A stretch of 64,000 nucleotides of DNA from CAWFGW01 sp963849955 (GCA_963849955.1 CAWKJU010000016.1:124001-188000), one strand, 5' to 3'; shown: positions 9,646 through 18,831, counted from the first letter of the stretch. Numbers and translations are program-made. Notes: generated from the sequence alone by a model not told the origin.

Positions 9646-9668
9646 TTTAACTGAAAAACCTATTTTTG
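9638..9668 (+). promoter_or_regulatory. Bacteroidota-type promoter for tRNA-Ser
   Basis: TTG at 9638-9640, a 20-base spacer and TATTTTTG at 9661-9668 fit the TTG-N17-23-TAnnTTTG consensus of Bacteroidota housekeeping promoters. The -7 element is 27 bases before the tRNA 5' end. The -33 element lies inside the end of the YihY gene. Confidence 0.65.
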
Positions 9669-9694
9669 CACTCCCATAGAACGTATGGGAATAG

Positions 9695-9779
9695 AGAGAG
9701 ATGGCAGAGTGGTCGATTGCGGTAGTCTTGAAAACTATTGACTGTTAAAGGTCCGGGGGTTCGAATCCCTCTCTCTCTG
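9695..9779 (+). tRNA. tRNA-Ser (anticodon UGA)
   Basis: The 85-base class II tRNA folds well. The acceptor AGAGAGA pairs with TCTCTCT at 9772-9778, with G as discriminator. The anticodon stem GTAGT/ACTAT encloses loop CTTGAAA with anticodon TGA. A long variable arm (GAC...GTC) and a T-arm with TTCGAAT follow, both as expected for serine. The 3' CCA is not encoded. A promoter and a terminator flank it, so it is probably a monocistronic unit. Confidence 0.97.
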
Positions 9780-9786
9780 CATTGAA

Positions 9787-9816
9787 AGCCCGAAACATAA
9801 GTTTTGGGCTTTTTTT
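9787..9816 (+). terminator. Rho-independent terminator after tRNA-Ser
   Basis: The arms AGCCCGAAAC (9787-9796) and GTTTTGGGCT (9801-9810) pair over 10 bases with one G-U, around the loop ATAA, and run straight into a T-tract (9810-9816). It starts 7 bases after the tRNA. Confidence 0.9.
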
Positions 9817-9892
9817 ATGCTCAAAAACTATTTAACTTTTTTATATGGAGTGTCAGTGAAATGCTATGACTAGAGAAAACTTACCTAAAAAC

Positions 9893-9928
9893 TTAAAAAA
9901 AACGCACAATGTATTTCTACATTGTGCG
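9893..9928 (-). terminator. Rho-independent terminator of sodA
   Basis: On the minus strand an 11-base perfect stem (9918-9928 with 9903-9913, loop of 4) is followed by a run of T (plus-strand A at about 9895-9902). It ends the superoxide dismutase transcript 27 bases past the stop. Confidence 0.9.
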
Positions 9929-9954
9929 CCATTATTTTTCTAATACGTTTCGTA

Positions 9955-10563
9955 TTATTTATTCGCAGCGTAAAGCTCACTTACTTTCGTCCAGTTAATT
10001 ACGTTAAAAAACGCAGCAACGTAATCAGGTCTTTTGTTCTGATAGTTCAAGTAATAAGCGTGCTCCCACACATCTAAACCTAAGATTGGGAATCCACCAC
10101 AACCAACACCTGGCATTAATGGATTGTCCTGGTTTGGAGTAGAACAAACATCTACTTTACCTCCTTTATGAACACATAACCAAGCCCAACCAGAACCAAA
10201 TTGTGTAGCTGCTGCATTGGAAAATTTTTCTTTGAATGCATCAAACGAACCAAATGCAGCATCAATTGCTGAAGCTAATTCTCCTGATGGTTTTCCTCCT
10301 CCGTCTGGAGACATTACAGTCCAAAACAAGTTATGGTTGTAAAAACCACCTCCATTATTTCTAACTGCAGAATTTTTTAGGTCTAAACCAGTCATTATCT
10401 CTTCGATTGACTTGCCTGCTAAAGGGGTTCCTTCAATAGCATCGTTCAACTTACTTGTGTAAGCAGCATGGTGTTTATCATGATGGATCTCCATCGTTTT
10501 AGCATCAATATGTGGTTCTAGCGCATTGGTTGCATAAGGCAACTTTGGTAATTCAAAAGCCAT
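9955..10563 (-). CDS. sodA: Superoxide dismutase, Mn type
   Basis: A 202-residue cytoplasmic Fe/Mn-family enzyme converting superoxide to oxygen and hydrogen peroxide. Metal ligands are visible as His27 in MEIHHDKHH, His in GGGFYNHNLFW, and Asp and His in GLDVWEHAYY. The GGGFYNH sequence together with Gln in TPNQDNPLM is the pattern of Mn-preferring rather than Fe-preferring members, although cambialistic use cannot be excluded by eye. Residue composition and length are normal and no signal peptide is present. It has its own terminator, and the 125-base gap before tadA suggests its own promoter, though I found no convincing TAnnTTTG there. Confidence 0.93.
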   Translation of the reverse strand: MAFELPKLPYATNALEPHIDAKTMEIHHDKHHAAYTSKLNDAIEGTPLAGKSIEEIMTGLDLKNSAVRNNGGGFYNHNLFWTVMSPDGGGKPSGELASAIDAAFGSFDAFKEKFSNAAATQFGSGWAWLCVHKGGKVDVCSTPNQDNPLMPGVGCGGFPILGLDVWEHAYYLNYQNKRPDYVAAFFNVINWTKVSELYAANK

Positions 10564-10688
10564 TTTTATAAAATTTTAAGGTTTAACAATCTATTTACTG
10601 TAACAACATAAAAATAGGAGAAACTGTTTTGCGACCAAAGGAAAACTCTCTTTTAAAGAAAAGAATCGTAACAATAGTAATTCTTGAT

Positions 10689-11141
10689 TTATTTTTTTCT
10701 CAACGCTTTAAAAAAATCAAGTACAATAGCTGAACATTCATCTTTCATTAAGCCTTGCACTATTTGGGTTTTCGGATGAAGAATGTTTTCTGATAGTCGA
10801 AGAAAGCCGCGGTCAGGGTCAGGTGCACCAATTACTACTTTATCAATTTGACTCCAAGCTAAGGCTCCCGCACACATAACACAGGGCTCTAAAGTAATAA
10901 ACAAGGTGCATTCATGAAGATACTTCCCTCCGAGAGCATTCGAAGCAGAAGTAATTGCTACCATTTCTGCATGCGCTGTTACATCACTGAGCAGCTCCGT
11001 TTCATTGTGCGCCCGGGCTATTATTTTATTTCTACAAACTATAACTGCCCCTACTGGAATTTCACCTTTTTCAGAAGCCTTTTTGGCTTCTTTAAAGGCT
11101 TCTTTCATAAAATAGTGGTCATCAAAAACGGTAAGTGTCAT
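10689..11141 (-). CDS. tadA: tRNA-specific adenosine deaminase TadA-like
   Basis: A 150-residue zinc-dependent deaminase of the CDA fold, expected to convert adenosine to inosine at the wobble base of tRNA-Arg(ACG). The catalytic motif HAE is at residues 57-59 and the zinc cysteines are in PCVMC at 86-90. GEIPVGAVIV and HNETELLSDVTAHAE fit TadA well. A guanine or cytosine deaminase of the same fold is the main alternative, but the GAL-A-W-S-x-I-x-K-V-V-I-G-A block and the single-copy setting favour TadA. It lies 27 bases after the carbonic anhydrase gene on the same strand and may be cotranscribed. Confidence 0.85.
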   Translation of the reverse strand: MTLTVFDDHYFMKEAFKEAKKASEKGEIPVGAVIVCRNKIIARAHNETELLSDVTAHAEMVAITSASNALGGKYLHECTLFITLEPCVMCAGALAWSQIDKVVIGAPDPDRGFLRLSENILHPKTQIVQGLMKDECSAIVLDFFKALRKK

Positions 11142-11168
11142 GTTGTAGTTTTAACTGTAAAATTAAAA

Positions 11169-11807
11169 CTAAGCTTCATCATATCTAAATACTGAATCTA
11201 AATCTTCATTGGAATTGATCGATTGTTTCAAATCTTTGATAAGCCCGTTTTTTAAATCATACACCCAACCATGTATGTATGGGTACTCACCATTATTCCA
11301 TTCTTCTTGAATAAAAGACACTTTTCCTAAATTAGTCACCTGTTCCAGGATGTTCAATTCCACAAAACGATCAAATCGTTTGTCTTCGTCTTTCTCTGCA
11401 TCCAGTTCAGCGCTATGTAAACGATAAACATCTTTGATATTCATCAACCAGTTGTCTAAAAAACCAAATGACTGGTTGCCCATTGCAGCTTTAACACCGC
11501 CACAGCCATAGTGTCCACAAACAATGATGTGTTTCACCTTCAACACCTTTACTGCGTAATAAACTACACTCAACAAATTCGAGTCCGTATGAACTACCAT
11601 GTTGGCAATGTTTCTTTGCACGAAAATGGAGCCAGGCATAGCATTCGTGATTTCTGTTGCAGGTACTCGGCTATCAGAACAACCAATCCAAAGATATTGC
11701 GGAGTTTGGGCTTTGGATAACTTTTCGAAAAAATCGGGAAGCGTTTTGTTGATATTAGCTACCCATTTTACATTTCCTTCTATTAATTCTTTTATTAATT
11801 CTGCCAT
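11169..11807 (-). CDS. can: Beta-class carbonic anhydrase
   Basis: A 212-residue zinc enzyme interconverting CO2 and bicarbonate. The zinc ligands and the Asp-Arg dyad are present: Cys43, Asp45 and Arg47 in CSDSRVPATEI, and His99 and Cys102 in CGHYGCGG. The length matches bacterial type II beta enzymes such as E. coli Can, and no signal peptide is seen, so it is cytosolic. It lies 105 bases downstream of dabB on the same strand. The setting suggests that bicarbonate delivered through DabAB and CO2 from metabolism are balanced by this enzyme for carboxylases or pH control. Confidence 0.94.
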   Translation of the reverse strand: MAELIKELIEGNVKWVANINKTLPDFFEKLSKAQTPQYLWIGCSDSRVPATEITNAMPGSIFVQRNIANMVVHTDSNLLSVVYYAVKVLKVKHIIVCGHYGCGGVKAAMGNQSFGFLDNWLMNIKDVYRLHSAELDAEKDEDKRFDRFVELNILEQVTNLGKVSFIQEEWNNGEYPYIHGWVYDLKNGLIKDLKQSINSNEDLDSVFRYDEA

Positions 11808-11912
11808 TATTTTCTCAACTCAGTTAATTTACTAATTAACAAAAAAATCAATGTTGAAACTATCAATTTCAGAAATTTTTCAGAATTCGGTTTATGGAAA
11901 AGTTAAAATGCC

Positions 11913-13781
11913 TTAAGAGGTTTTTCTAGCAGATTCGTGATAGGTTTTAACATGTGGACCAAGAAAAACACGTGTATAGATTCGAATCATTGATAAACCA
12001 TTCACTAAAAACGACATCAATAGTATAGCTAATAATGTGTATTCACCATCTTGCGCTCCACTCAATATCAACTCAGAACCTAGAAATGCTGATGTGATTG
12101 GAAACCCCATTAAACCAAGTGCTGAAGTTAAAAACAAAAATTCGGTTGTAGGGTATTCATAACAATGGCCCTGGTAACCGTGCAAAGAAATTGTTTTTTC
12201 TTTTTTACGGATAGTGTCAATTGCAAGCTGACCTAGGAGATAAGCAATGGTTACACCTCCAAAATAGAAACTCAAATCATATAAATTCATACCGTGTAAA
12301 TACATAGCATAAATAATTAATAAATGAAAAAAAGCGACTTTAATCCAGGCATTTATAACTTTTTCTTTTTCGGTAAATACTAAAAGAATAGTTGCAAAAG
12401 CAATGATTACAATACACAGTACTACAGGATAGGTAGGTAAATTAATCACGTTTTTTCTTATTGCCAACACCAGGAAAGGCAGTGTAAGCACCAGCGTTTT
12501 AAGAAAATTTAAAATGTATATTTTGGGGATGTGCTGCAAGATTTGCCCCATCCATTTGAAAGGACCCCACACCATTTTGTACATCAAACCATCCATATAC
12601 CACTCATTCAAACTCAGGATGTAAATAGAATTACTAATATTTCTTAAAAAGGGAGGTAGCCCTAACCTTTTTACTGGAGTGAAATTGTAAAACTGTTCTT
12701 TAATAGAATAACTCACGATGGATGGAGAAATTAATAATTGGTAACTTCTAAGCATCGCATGGCTAGCAAAGTGAATAACCACTAAAGTATGCCAGCCCAA
12801 GGCAACTTCAATAAACATAAGACCGACTTGAGCCACTACCGAATAAGCAATTTGGCCTTTAATAGAAGGTTGAATTCGCGAAGTGATAGTGCCCAGTAGA
12901 AAAGTTGTTCCACCCAGTGCAATTAAAACCCACGTCATATAGGGTACAAGACTCCAAAACTCATATGTCCGTAATAGCACTAATACACCTAAATGTACCG
13001 CTAGTGAGCTATAGAAAATAGCGCTAGAGGGGGTTGGTCCTTCCATGGCTCGGGAAAGCCAGGCTGAAAAAGGAAATTGTGCTGACTTAATAGCCGCAGC
13101 TACAAATATACACAGTGAAAAACCGATGGCAGTACCTGTGTGATTATTGATATGGCTTGTAACAAGATCCGTATTTTGAAATTCAAATAAACTAATGTTT
13201 TTATGCCAAATGTGATGACTGAGCCACATAGCCAACATGATACTAATATCCCCTAACCGATAAATTGAAAATATCTTTATCGCATTTTTTACTGGGATAT
13301 ATCTATTTCTATAATAGGCGATAAGCAAAAACGATGAAATACCAGCAATTTCCCAACCTACAAATATCGTAGTCAAGTTACCAGAAAGTACAATCGTGTT
13401 ATATCCGAGATAGAAGAAAAGAATAGTAGTAAAGAATCGCTTGAAACCCTTCTCTCGATGTAAATAATTTCGACTATAAGCAGTAATTAGAAAAGCAATG
13501 AAGGCACCGACTAACAAAAATACCGCTGTATAACTGTTATATTTAAAGTCGATGTACACATCAAATTCATTAAAGCGTAAGAGCGTAATTTGTTTTTTGT
13601 AAAGCGTCTCTGCACCAGTTATTGCCCACCGAATAGTAAAAACTAATGTAGCTAAAAACTGTAACCCCATGGTAACAAATGACACTTGTGATAAACGTAC
13701 TTCATCGTCTTTTGAAGTAAGTGTATTAGCCAAAAATCCTAATAATGGAATAATGATAAATAGGGATATGTACTGTTCCAT
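11913..13781 (-). CDS. dabB: DabB, NuoL-like membrane subunit of the inorganic carbon transporter
   Basis: A 622-residue polytopic membrane protein of the proton-conducting NuoL/MrpA family, with about 14-16 hydrophobic segments. The functional blocks of antiporter-like subunits are visible: WEIAGISSFLLIAYYRNR (TM5 Glu) and IKSAQFPFSAWLSRAMEGPT (TM7 Lys). A second set of polar residues follows in the second half. The gene is 7 bases from dabA, which identifies it as DabB rather than a respiratory complex I subunit; no other nuo or mrp gene is near. DabB is thought to couple a cation gradient to the hydration of CO2 in DabA. The C-terminal 190 residues beyond the core helices are typical of the longer DabB forms. 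Confidence 0.9.
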   Translation of the reverse strand: MEQYISLFIIIPLLGFLANTLTSKDDEVRLSQVSFVTMGLQFLATLVFTIRWAITGAETLYKKQITLLRFNEFDVYIDFKYNSYTAVFLLVGAFIAFLITAYSRNYLHREKGFKRFFTTILFFYLGYNTIVLSGNLTTIFVGWEIAGISSFLLIAYYRNRYIPVKNAIKIFSIYRLGDISIMLAMWLSHHIWHKNISLFEFQNTDLVTSHINNHTGTAIGFSLCIFVAAAIKSAQFPFSAWLSRAMEGPTPSSAIFYSSLAVHLGVLVLLRTYEFWSLVPYMTWVLIALGGTTFLLGTITSRIQPSIKGQIAYSVVAQVGLMFIEVALGWHTLVVIHFASHAMLRSYQLLISPSIVSYSIKEQFYNFTPVKRLGLPPFLRNISNSIYILSLNEWYMDGLMYKMVWGPFKWMGQILQHIPKIYILNFLKTLVLTLPFLVLAIRKNVINLPTYPVVLCIVIIAFATILLVFTEKEKVINAWIKVAFFHLLIIYAMYLHGMNLYDLSFYFGGVTIAYLLGQLAIDTIRKKEKTISLHGYQGHCYEYPTTEFLFLTSALGLMGFPITSAFLGSELILSGAQDGEYTLLAILLMSFLVNGLSMIRIYTRVFLGPHVKTYHESARKTS

Positions 13782-13788
13782 TTACTGA

Positions 13789-16287
13789 TTAATTGTTTTT
13801 GATAAGATATACCGGGAAATTTTCCTCGTGAGATTCAATTAACTTGTCGATATCTTCCACAGTATCTAAAAGTTTTTTTAGTGGTTGATACCGTTCCATT
13901 TCACCCTTTTCAAAACGGTAGGTTTCCTGGGTTTCGGGGTGAACTACTGCTAAAATCACCCAATTGTTTTCAATCCATTGATACGTGCTTGAGTTCTTTT
14001 TTACTGTTTCTAACACTACTTCCGGATAATGTTCTACAATCAACATCAATCGAATCGGGTCGTGTACTTCAATCATTTGTAAGGGCAGCCCCGGACGCAA
14101 ATCTCCTTCAACACCGTTAGCAACACCAATAAGTCCGACAACGTTGTGGGGTAGCTTTGAACCAGCACCCATTTTTTGATTGTCAACTCGTGAAAAATAG
14201 TACTCCAAATTAATACCTCCACAAACTGGTGCAGCAGCATTTAATATATTCAAAAGCAACTCACCCTTCAAATCCAAAGTATAGTCATAGGAATTAGAAA
14301 ATGCTCTTCTATCTAAGAATAGGCCTTCATTTAAACTGTGTCGACCAACAATGCATAAGGCGTTCGTAGAATGATTCAATTCAGGACGTGGTTCAAACAG
14401 AGAAATAGATCTGTTTTTTACGAGTTCATGGATTTTCGAGGCCTTCTGCTTCGAATTAATTGAAAAAAACCTTCGTGATCTTTCTTTCGCATTCATATCT
14501 AACGCCTCTTTGAACATTCTAAGGTTTTTGACATGCGCTACTCTATTGGCTTCGGACAAGATATCTTCATCGTAGAATTCAAATTCGTCACGTGTTGTAT
14601 CATGTAATCCACCGACAAATTGTGTTGCGTCAGGAATATCAATACCCTGTTCACGCAATTTTTCTCTAACTTCAGGATTGTTAGCCATGTAGGCAAACAC
14701 ACGTGCATTCACTGAACCTGGCCTACCCGAACAGGCACCACAATCATAACCAGCATAGTGCGTATTATTGATACTACTACCTCCATGACCGATATCATAT
14801 ACCAACTTCCCAAAGTCTTCAATCAATCCTATACTTCTTAAGACCGATGAAACAATTGAAATCATTTCGTCTAAGGTAAAACCAATTTGAAGTCCTTCAT
14901 AGGTGTCATCCAATCTTTCATTAACGATGCTTAACTTTGATTTTTTACCCATGTGGGCAAAAGAGGAGGTAGCAAGCACATTAAAATTAGGTTTAAAGAT
15001 GTTTAAAAACATCATTAGTCCCGACCAAAAACCGACCCCTAAAGCATAAAAAAAACTTACTATAGGGTTTTGAGCTAACTTAGAGAAATGAATTTCAGAA
15101 CCTAACTTTTCTGACTCGCCAATTTCTTTTACTAAATGTTTGGGGGTAATGGATCCTGGGCATACCTGCGTGTAAAACTTACTGTCCTTCGGCTGGTAAT
15201 ACATCGCAATGCCAAAGTGACCTGGTGTGCCGTAGGTTTCGCAGCGGGGATCTAATTTTTCAATATACCGCCTGATCGAGCCTTCACGATCATCAATACA
15301 GAAGAAGGCTTGAAAAGTTTTTTGAGCTTTTTTGTGGGACTTTCCTTTTTGTTTTTGAATGCCCGCCAACACACTATCGTAATAACTCCACTCATATGCT
15401 TCTTGCCAGATACCTATTGCTTCGTCTTCAATAGTTTTAGGTGTTGGAGCAAAAATATATTCTGGTCGCTGAAAATTGTGTTCACCCAGTGGTTTCCATT
15501 TATTTTTATGACGGTTTTCAATGGCATCAATTTCCAGAATTAACTCAAACTTGATAAGATCTTCTAGAGTAATAGGTCTATTATCCAATAACGATTTAGG
15601 TTGCTTTTCAACCATGGTAACCATTCCGGACCAACCGGGGTGAGTAAACTGTTGCTCGAATAAGTAGTTCTCATACAGGGACTCATCTCCTACTAATAGT
15701 TTTAATAACTCTGTAATAGTGATTTGCTCATTCGCTAAAAGAGACAGCCCTAATTTAGTGTTTACAAAATCAGCTAAACTCTTTTGCTCGAGATTTCTAA
15801 CCGAAGCTAAAAACCCTTTTTCATCAAACGGAAAGTGCCAGATGGCAATTCCTTGATCTAAGTAAGCGGCTAATAGCTTAAAGAGCACATTATTGATTTC
15901 GTGATCAAGATCGACTTGATAGGCATTTTTCCACCAGGTTCTAAAATTACCTATTCGCGAAGAAATAGAGTTGTCATATTGTTTGTGAAAAAGATTATGA
16001 ATCCACTCATCTGCTTGATCTTGTCCTTTTCGTTTGATGATGACTTGCTCCAGAATATCTTCTCGAATCAGGTGCTTTTTATAAAGTTCTCGGTATTCTT
16101 CAATATTGAGGGATGTTTTATATCCAAATATTTTAGAAGCTCTAGCGATTGCTTCCTCAAAGGGATACTCTTGAAAGCAGCTTAGCGTATTGTGGTGAAC
16201 AAAATCTTTAAGTGGAGCTTGATGAGGTAAATAGTGCTTTAATTTCTTTAGCACTTCATATTCATCGAATTTAGGAACATCATTCAT
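13789..16287 (-). CDS. dabA: DabA (DUF2309), carbonic-anhydrase-like subunit of the inorganic carbon transporter
   Basis: An 832-residue protein of the DabA/DUF2309 family. It forms a complex with DabB that traps CO2 as bicarbonate in the cytoplasm. The four zinc-site residues can be placed: Cys330 and Asp332 in FFCIDDREGS, His501 in DIGHGGSS and Cys516 in YAGYDCGACSG. The spacing (Cys-x-Asp; His to Cys 15 residues) matches the described Halothiobacillus DabA site. The protein looks complete and is mainly soluble with one or two hydrophobic patches (SFFYALGVGFWSGLMMFLNI). It is the first gene of the minus-strand group dabA-dabB-carbonic anhydrase. In a probable heterotroph the likely role is supplying bicarbonate to biosynthetic carboxylases; this is inference. 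Confidence 0.93.
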   Translation of the reverse strand: MNDVPKFDEYEVLKKLKHYLPHQAPLKDFVHHNTLSCFQEYPFEEAIARASKIFGYKTSLNIEEYRELYKKHLIREDILEQVIIKRKGQDQADEWIHNLFHKQYDNSISSRIGNFRTWWKNAYQVDLDHEINNVLFKLLAAYLDQGIAIWHFPFDEKGFLASVRNLEQKSLADFVNTKLGLSLLANEQITITELLKLLVGDESLYENYLFEQQFTHPGWSGMVTMVEKQPKSLLDNRPITLEDLIKFELILEIDAIENRHKNKWKPLGEHNFQRPEYIFAPTPKTIEDEAIGIWQEAYEWSYYDSVLAGIQKQKGKSHKKAQKTFQAFFCIDDREGSIRRYIEKLDPRCETYGTPGHFGIAMYYQPKDSKFYTQVCPGSITPKHLVKEIGESEKLGSEIHFSKLAQNPIVSFFYALGVGFWSGLMMFLNIFKPNFNVLATSSFAHMGKKSKLSIVNERLDDTYEGLQIGFTLDEMISIVSSVLRSIGLIEDFGKLVYDIGHGGSSINNTHYAGYDCGACSGRPGSVNARVFAYMANNPEVREKLREQGIDIPDATQFVGGLHDTTRDEFEFYDEDILSEANRVAHVKNLRMFKEALDMNAKERSRRFFSINSKQKASKIHELVKNRSISLFEPRPELNHSTNALCIVGRHSLNEGLFLDRRAFSNSYDYTLDLKGELLLNILNAAAPVCGGINLEYYFSRVDNQKMGAGSKLPHNVVGLIGVANGVEGDLRPGLPLQMIEVHDPIRLMLIVEHYPEVVLETVKKNSSTYQWIENNWVILAVVHPETQETYRFEKGEMERYQPLKKLLDTVEDIDKLIESHEENFPVYLIKNN

Positions 16288-16446
16288 TAGTACAAATAGC
16301 TGATTTCAAGAACTACACATAACATATACAATTGTACATATTTTTTTTCTTGCATAAGCAACAATCAATTAGATTGTGAACTACTAAGAAAAATCTGAAA
16401 ACTATCTGAAAAGATAGCATTATTCTATAACCAAATCAATTGCATT

Positions 16447-16788
16447 GTGGCATACGATACGTATTTAGAAGAACGCATAACCCGTATTCTGGAAGAAAAT
16501 AAAACAAATTTTTTGGCAAAAAAAATGATGGGTGGCTTGTGTTATATGGTTGAAGGAAAAATGTGTGTAGGTATTATCAAAGACCAATTGATGTGTCGTG
16601 TAGGAGAAGAAGCGTATGAAACCTGTATCCAAAAGGAAGGCTGTAAACCCATGGATTTTACTAAGCGACCGATGAAAGGTTATGTGTATGTAGTGCCCGA
16701 AGCGGTTGATAATGATGAAGTACTGGCAGCATGGATCCAAGTGTGTTTGGACTTTAATCCATTGGCTAAGGCGAGTAAAAAGAGATAA
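16447..16788 (+). CDS. TfoX N-terminal domain family protein
   Basis: A 113-residue protein of the TfoX_N fold. It begins with GTG (MAYDTYLEERITRIL); no in-frame ATG is available before the conserved N-terminus, so GTG is the only sensible start. Family marks are FLAKKMMGGLCYMVEGKMCVGI (read as KKMMGGLCYMV and GKMCVGI), a region with basic residues (CRVGEEAYE), and the C-terminal KGYVYVVPEA. Despite the name, stand-alone TfoX_N proteins have no shown link to competence; the role is unknown. It stands alone on the plus strand between dabA (divergent) and envC (convergent). Confidence 0.85.
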   Translation: MAYDTYLEERITRILEENKTNFLAKKMMGGLCYMVEGKMCVGIIKDQLMCRVGEEAYETCIQKEGCKPMDFTKRPMKGYVYVVPEAVDNDEVLAAWIQVCLDFNPLAKASKKR

Positions 16789-16877
16789 GCAACTATAGAA
16801 ATAGCATTTCCTTTTAAAAATTATAAGCCGCGAGCTTAAATGAATTAGAAGTTCGTCTGTCTACTTTACTCTTTGCT

Positions 16878-18116
16878 CTATCTAGCTAACCACAATTGTG
16901 GATCTAACTTCTCCTTACCATTCCAGATTTGAAATTCTAATTCCGTTTCATTGTTGCCGTTGGTATACACTCTACCTATAGGTGATTTGGCGGTGATTTT
17001 ATCTCCTGTGCTTACATAGACCGCCTCCAGTTTTGCATATACTGAAAAATAATCCCCATGTTTTACCATGACTATTTTGTTCATTCCTGGTATGGTCGCC
17101 ACAGTAGTTACCGTGCCATCAAAGACCGCTTTTACTTCAGAACTTTTTTCGCACTGTAATCCCAACCCGTTGTTCATTGTATATACACTTGCCAATACGG
17201 GATGCGGTTGTTTCCCAAATTTTCTAGAGATAAAACAGCGTGTCAATGGCCACGGCAAACGACCTTTGTTTGCGGAGAAATTATTGGATATAATGGTAGT
17301 TTCTTTTGTTGACTCAAGTTTAGAATTGGAAGAAGAGGTTGTTGCATTCTTTTTTGCTTCCGCAGCTGCTCGAGCGCGTTCTTTGGCAATTTCTTCTTCG
17401 ATGATGTCCTTGATTAACTTATTGAGTTTCTCCTGTTCTTTTTCGTATTGTTTAATTTTACTTAAAAATTCTTTTTCTCTGGAAGAAAGCTGTGACAATA
17501 AGCTTTGTTGTTTTTGTTGTAAACTCGCTAACTGATTTTTTTCGTTCTCTAATTTCTTCAGTGTCTCCTTTTTCTCATTGAGTTTCTCCTGCAAATCAAC
17601 TTCTTTCTCCACCAGGTAATCCTTCATCTGTTGAATTTTCTCAACCTGAGCTTTCCGCGCCCTTCGAAATTGATCAAGGTATTTTATACGCATCATCAGC
17701 TGGTTGTAGGACTGCGAGGTAAATAAAAAGGAAAGTTTGCTAAACGCATTATTAGCTTTGTAGGTGATGTACACCATTTCGCTATATTCTTTTTTGAGGG
17801 AATCCAAATCTCGCTGGAGCGCATAAATGATATCTTCCATTTCACTCATCTCGTTATTGATAAGCTGCACTTCACTTTGTAAGTTCTTGAGGTAAGACTC
17901 CTGCGTAAAAATCCGTTGATTTAGTGCTCTTAATTCACTCTCCGAAGATTTTTTTTCGTTTTTGGTTTCAGCCAACAACTTTGCCGCATCCGCCATTTTC
18001 TTTTGAATTTCCTTCCGCTCTTTTTCTAATGAATAGCGTGTTTTCTTCTGAGCAGTAACTAGTACGCTTGAAAAAATAAAGAATAAGAGAAAGAGAAAAA
18101 GCTTATTTGCGAACAT
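16878..18116 (-). CDS. EnvC-like murein hydrolase activator with degenerate LytM (M23) domain
   Basis: A 412-residue exported protein. The ATG at 18116 gives a clean signal peptide (MFANKLFLFLLFF...VTAQ); a GTG three codons upstream is possible. Residues about 25-245 are a long charged coiled coil. The last 130 residues form an M23/LytM domain, but its zinc ligands are lost: the usual HGxD is NGLGL, the Y-x-H of the HxH pair is YAKL, and the final H is Glu in ELEFQIW. Such domains do not cut peptidoglycan; in EnvC they activate amidases during cell separation. It is the last gene of the flippase-dut-DUF4292 operon and overlaps DUF4292 by 14 bases. Confidence 0.88.
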   Translation of the reverse strand: MFANKLFLFLLFFIFSSVLVTAQKKTRYSLEKERKEIQKKMADAAKLLAETKNEKKSSESELRALNQRIFTQESYLKNLQSEVQLINNEMSEMEDIIYALQRDLDSLKKEYSEMVYITYKANNAFSKLSFLFTSQSYNQLMMRIKYLDQFRRARKAQVEKIQQMKDYLVEKEVDLQEKLNEKKETLKKLENEKNQLASLQQKQQSLLSQLSSREKEFLSKIKQYEKEQEKLNKLIKDIIEEEIAKERARAAAEAKKNATTSSSNSKLESTKETTIISNNFSANKGRLPWPLTRCFISRKFGKQPHPVLASVYTMNNGLGLQCEKSSEVKAVFDGTVTTVATIPGMNKIVMVKHGDYFSVYAKLEAVYVSTGDKITAKSPIGRVYTNGNNETELEFQIWNGKEKLDPQLWLAR

Positions 18117-18831
18117 ACCGATCACTTACCGTAAATGGAAAGTCTAATTTATCATTCGTAAAATTAACATTTTTATGTTGCATCTCTACTGCCGCTGAAA
18201 AACTACTTGAACTTACCTGTAAATCAGCTTTTTCGGGAATAATTCTACCATCGTGTTTTTGGTAATCTTCATACACCAGATTAATGTTTCCTTGTTGCAC
18301 TCTACTGTTGACCAGCACTTCTTTTATTTTATTTCCTTCTAAAAAATTTAAAATTGAATAACTACCTGCCGTTTGCTTTACGACCATGCGGTTGTCTTGT
18401 GATACGATTTTCGATTTATTATCAAATAATAAGTTACCCAACAACAAGTTTTGCACTTGCCTTACTGAAATATCTGTCCCGTTTTTTCTGTTAAAAGCTT
18501 CTACTGAATAAGCCGAATATGTTTTGTCTGGGTAATCTTGAAGTATCAATATGGAGTCTTGTGTTAGTTTTAATTTCCCAACTTTTATTCCAAATGGACC
18601 TAAAACGCTTAACCAAACTATTTCATCTTTTTTCATCCGGAGTCCTGCATTTAATCCTATGGATTGATTTTCATCACTGTAATTCACTTTTAACTTCGAA
18701 CTAAAATAGTCAAAATCAACCTGATCTAAGCCTTTGACTTTAGTCATCGGGGCACCAGATTTTTTATTTTTACACGCAGTCAATAAAAACATGAACATTA
18801 AGAAACTAACAATGATTTTGAGTTTACTCAT
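18103..18831 (-). CDS. DUF4292 lipoprotein
   Basis: A 242-residue lipoprotein with signal MSKLKIIVSFLMFMFLLTAC; Cys20 in LTAC is the lipidation site. The mature part fits DUF4292: SSKLKVNYSDENQSIGLNAG, RMKKDEIVWLSVLGPFGIKVG, then LLLGNLLFD. This beta-rich fold resembles LolA/LolB-like lipoprotein carriers, so a role in outer-membrane or lipoprotein traffic is plausible but unproven. It overlaps the TPR gene by 8 bases and the EnvC gene by 14, so translation is coupled. The gene order TPR-DUF4292-EnvC is frequent in Bacteroidota. Confidence 0.85.
   Translation of the reverse strand: MSKLKIIVSFLMFMFLLTACKNKKSGAPMTKVKGLDQVDFDYFSSKLKVNYSDENQSIGLNAGLRMKKDEIVWLSVLGPFGIKVGKLKLTQDSILILQDYPDKTYSAYSVEAFNRKNGTDISVRQVQNLLLGNLLFDNKSKIVSQDNRMVVKQTAGSYSILNFLEGNKIKEVLVNSRVQQGNINLVYEDYQKHDGRIIPEKADLQVSSSSFSAAVEMQHKNVNFTNDKLDFPFTVSDRYVRK

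Noticed and set aside
11913..13781. Respiratory complex I or Mrp antiporter subunit
   Set aside because: No other nuo or mrp gene adjoins it, and the tight pairing with DUF2309 identifies DabB.
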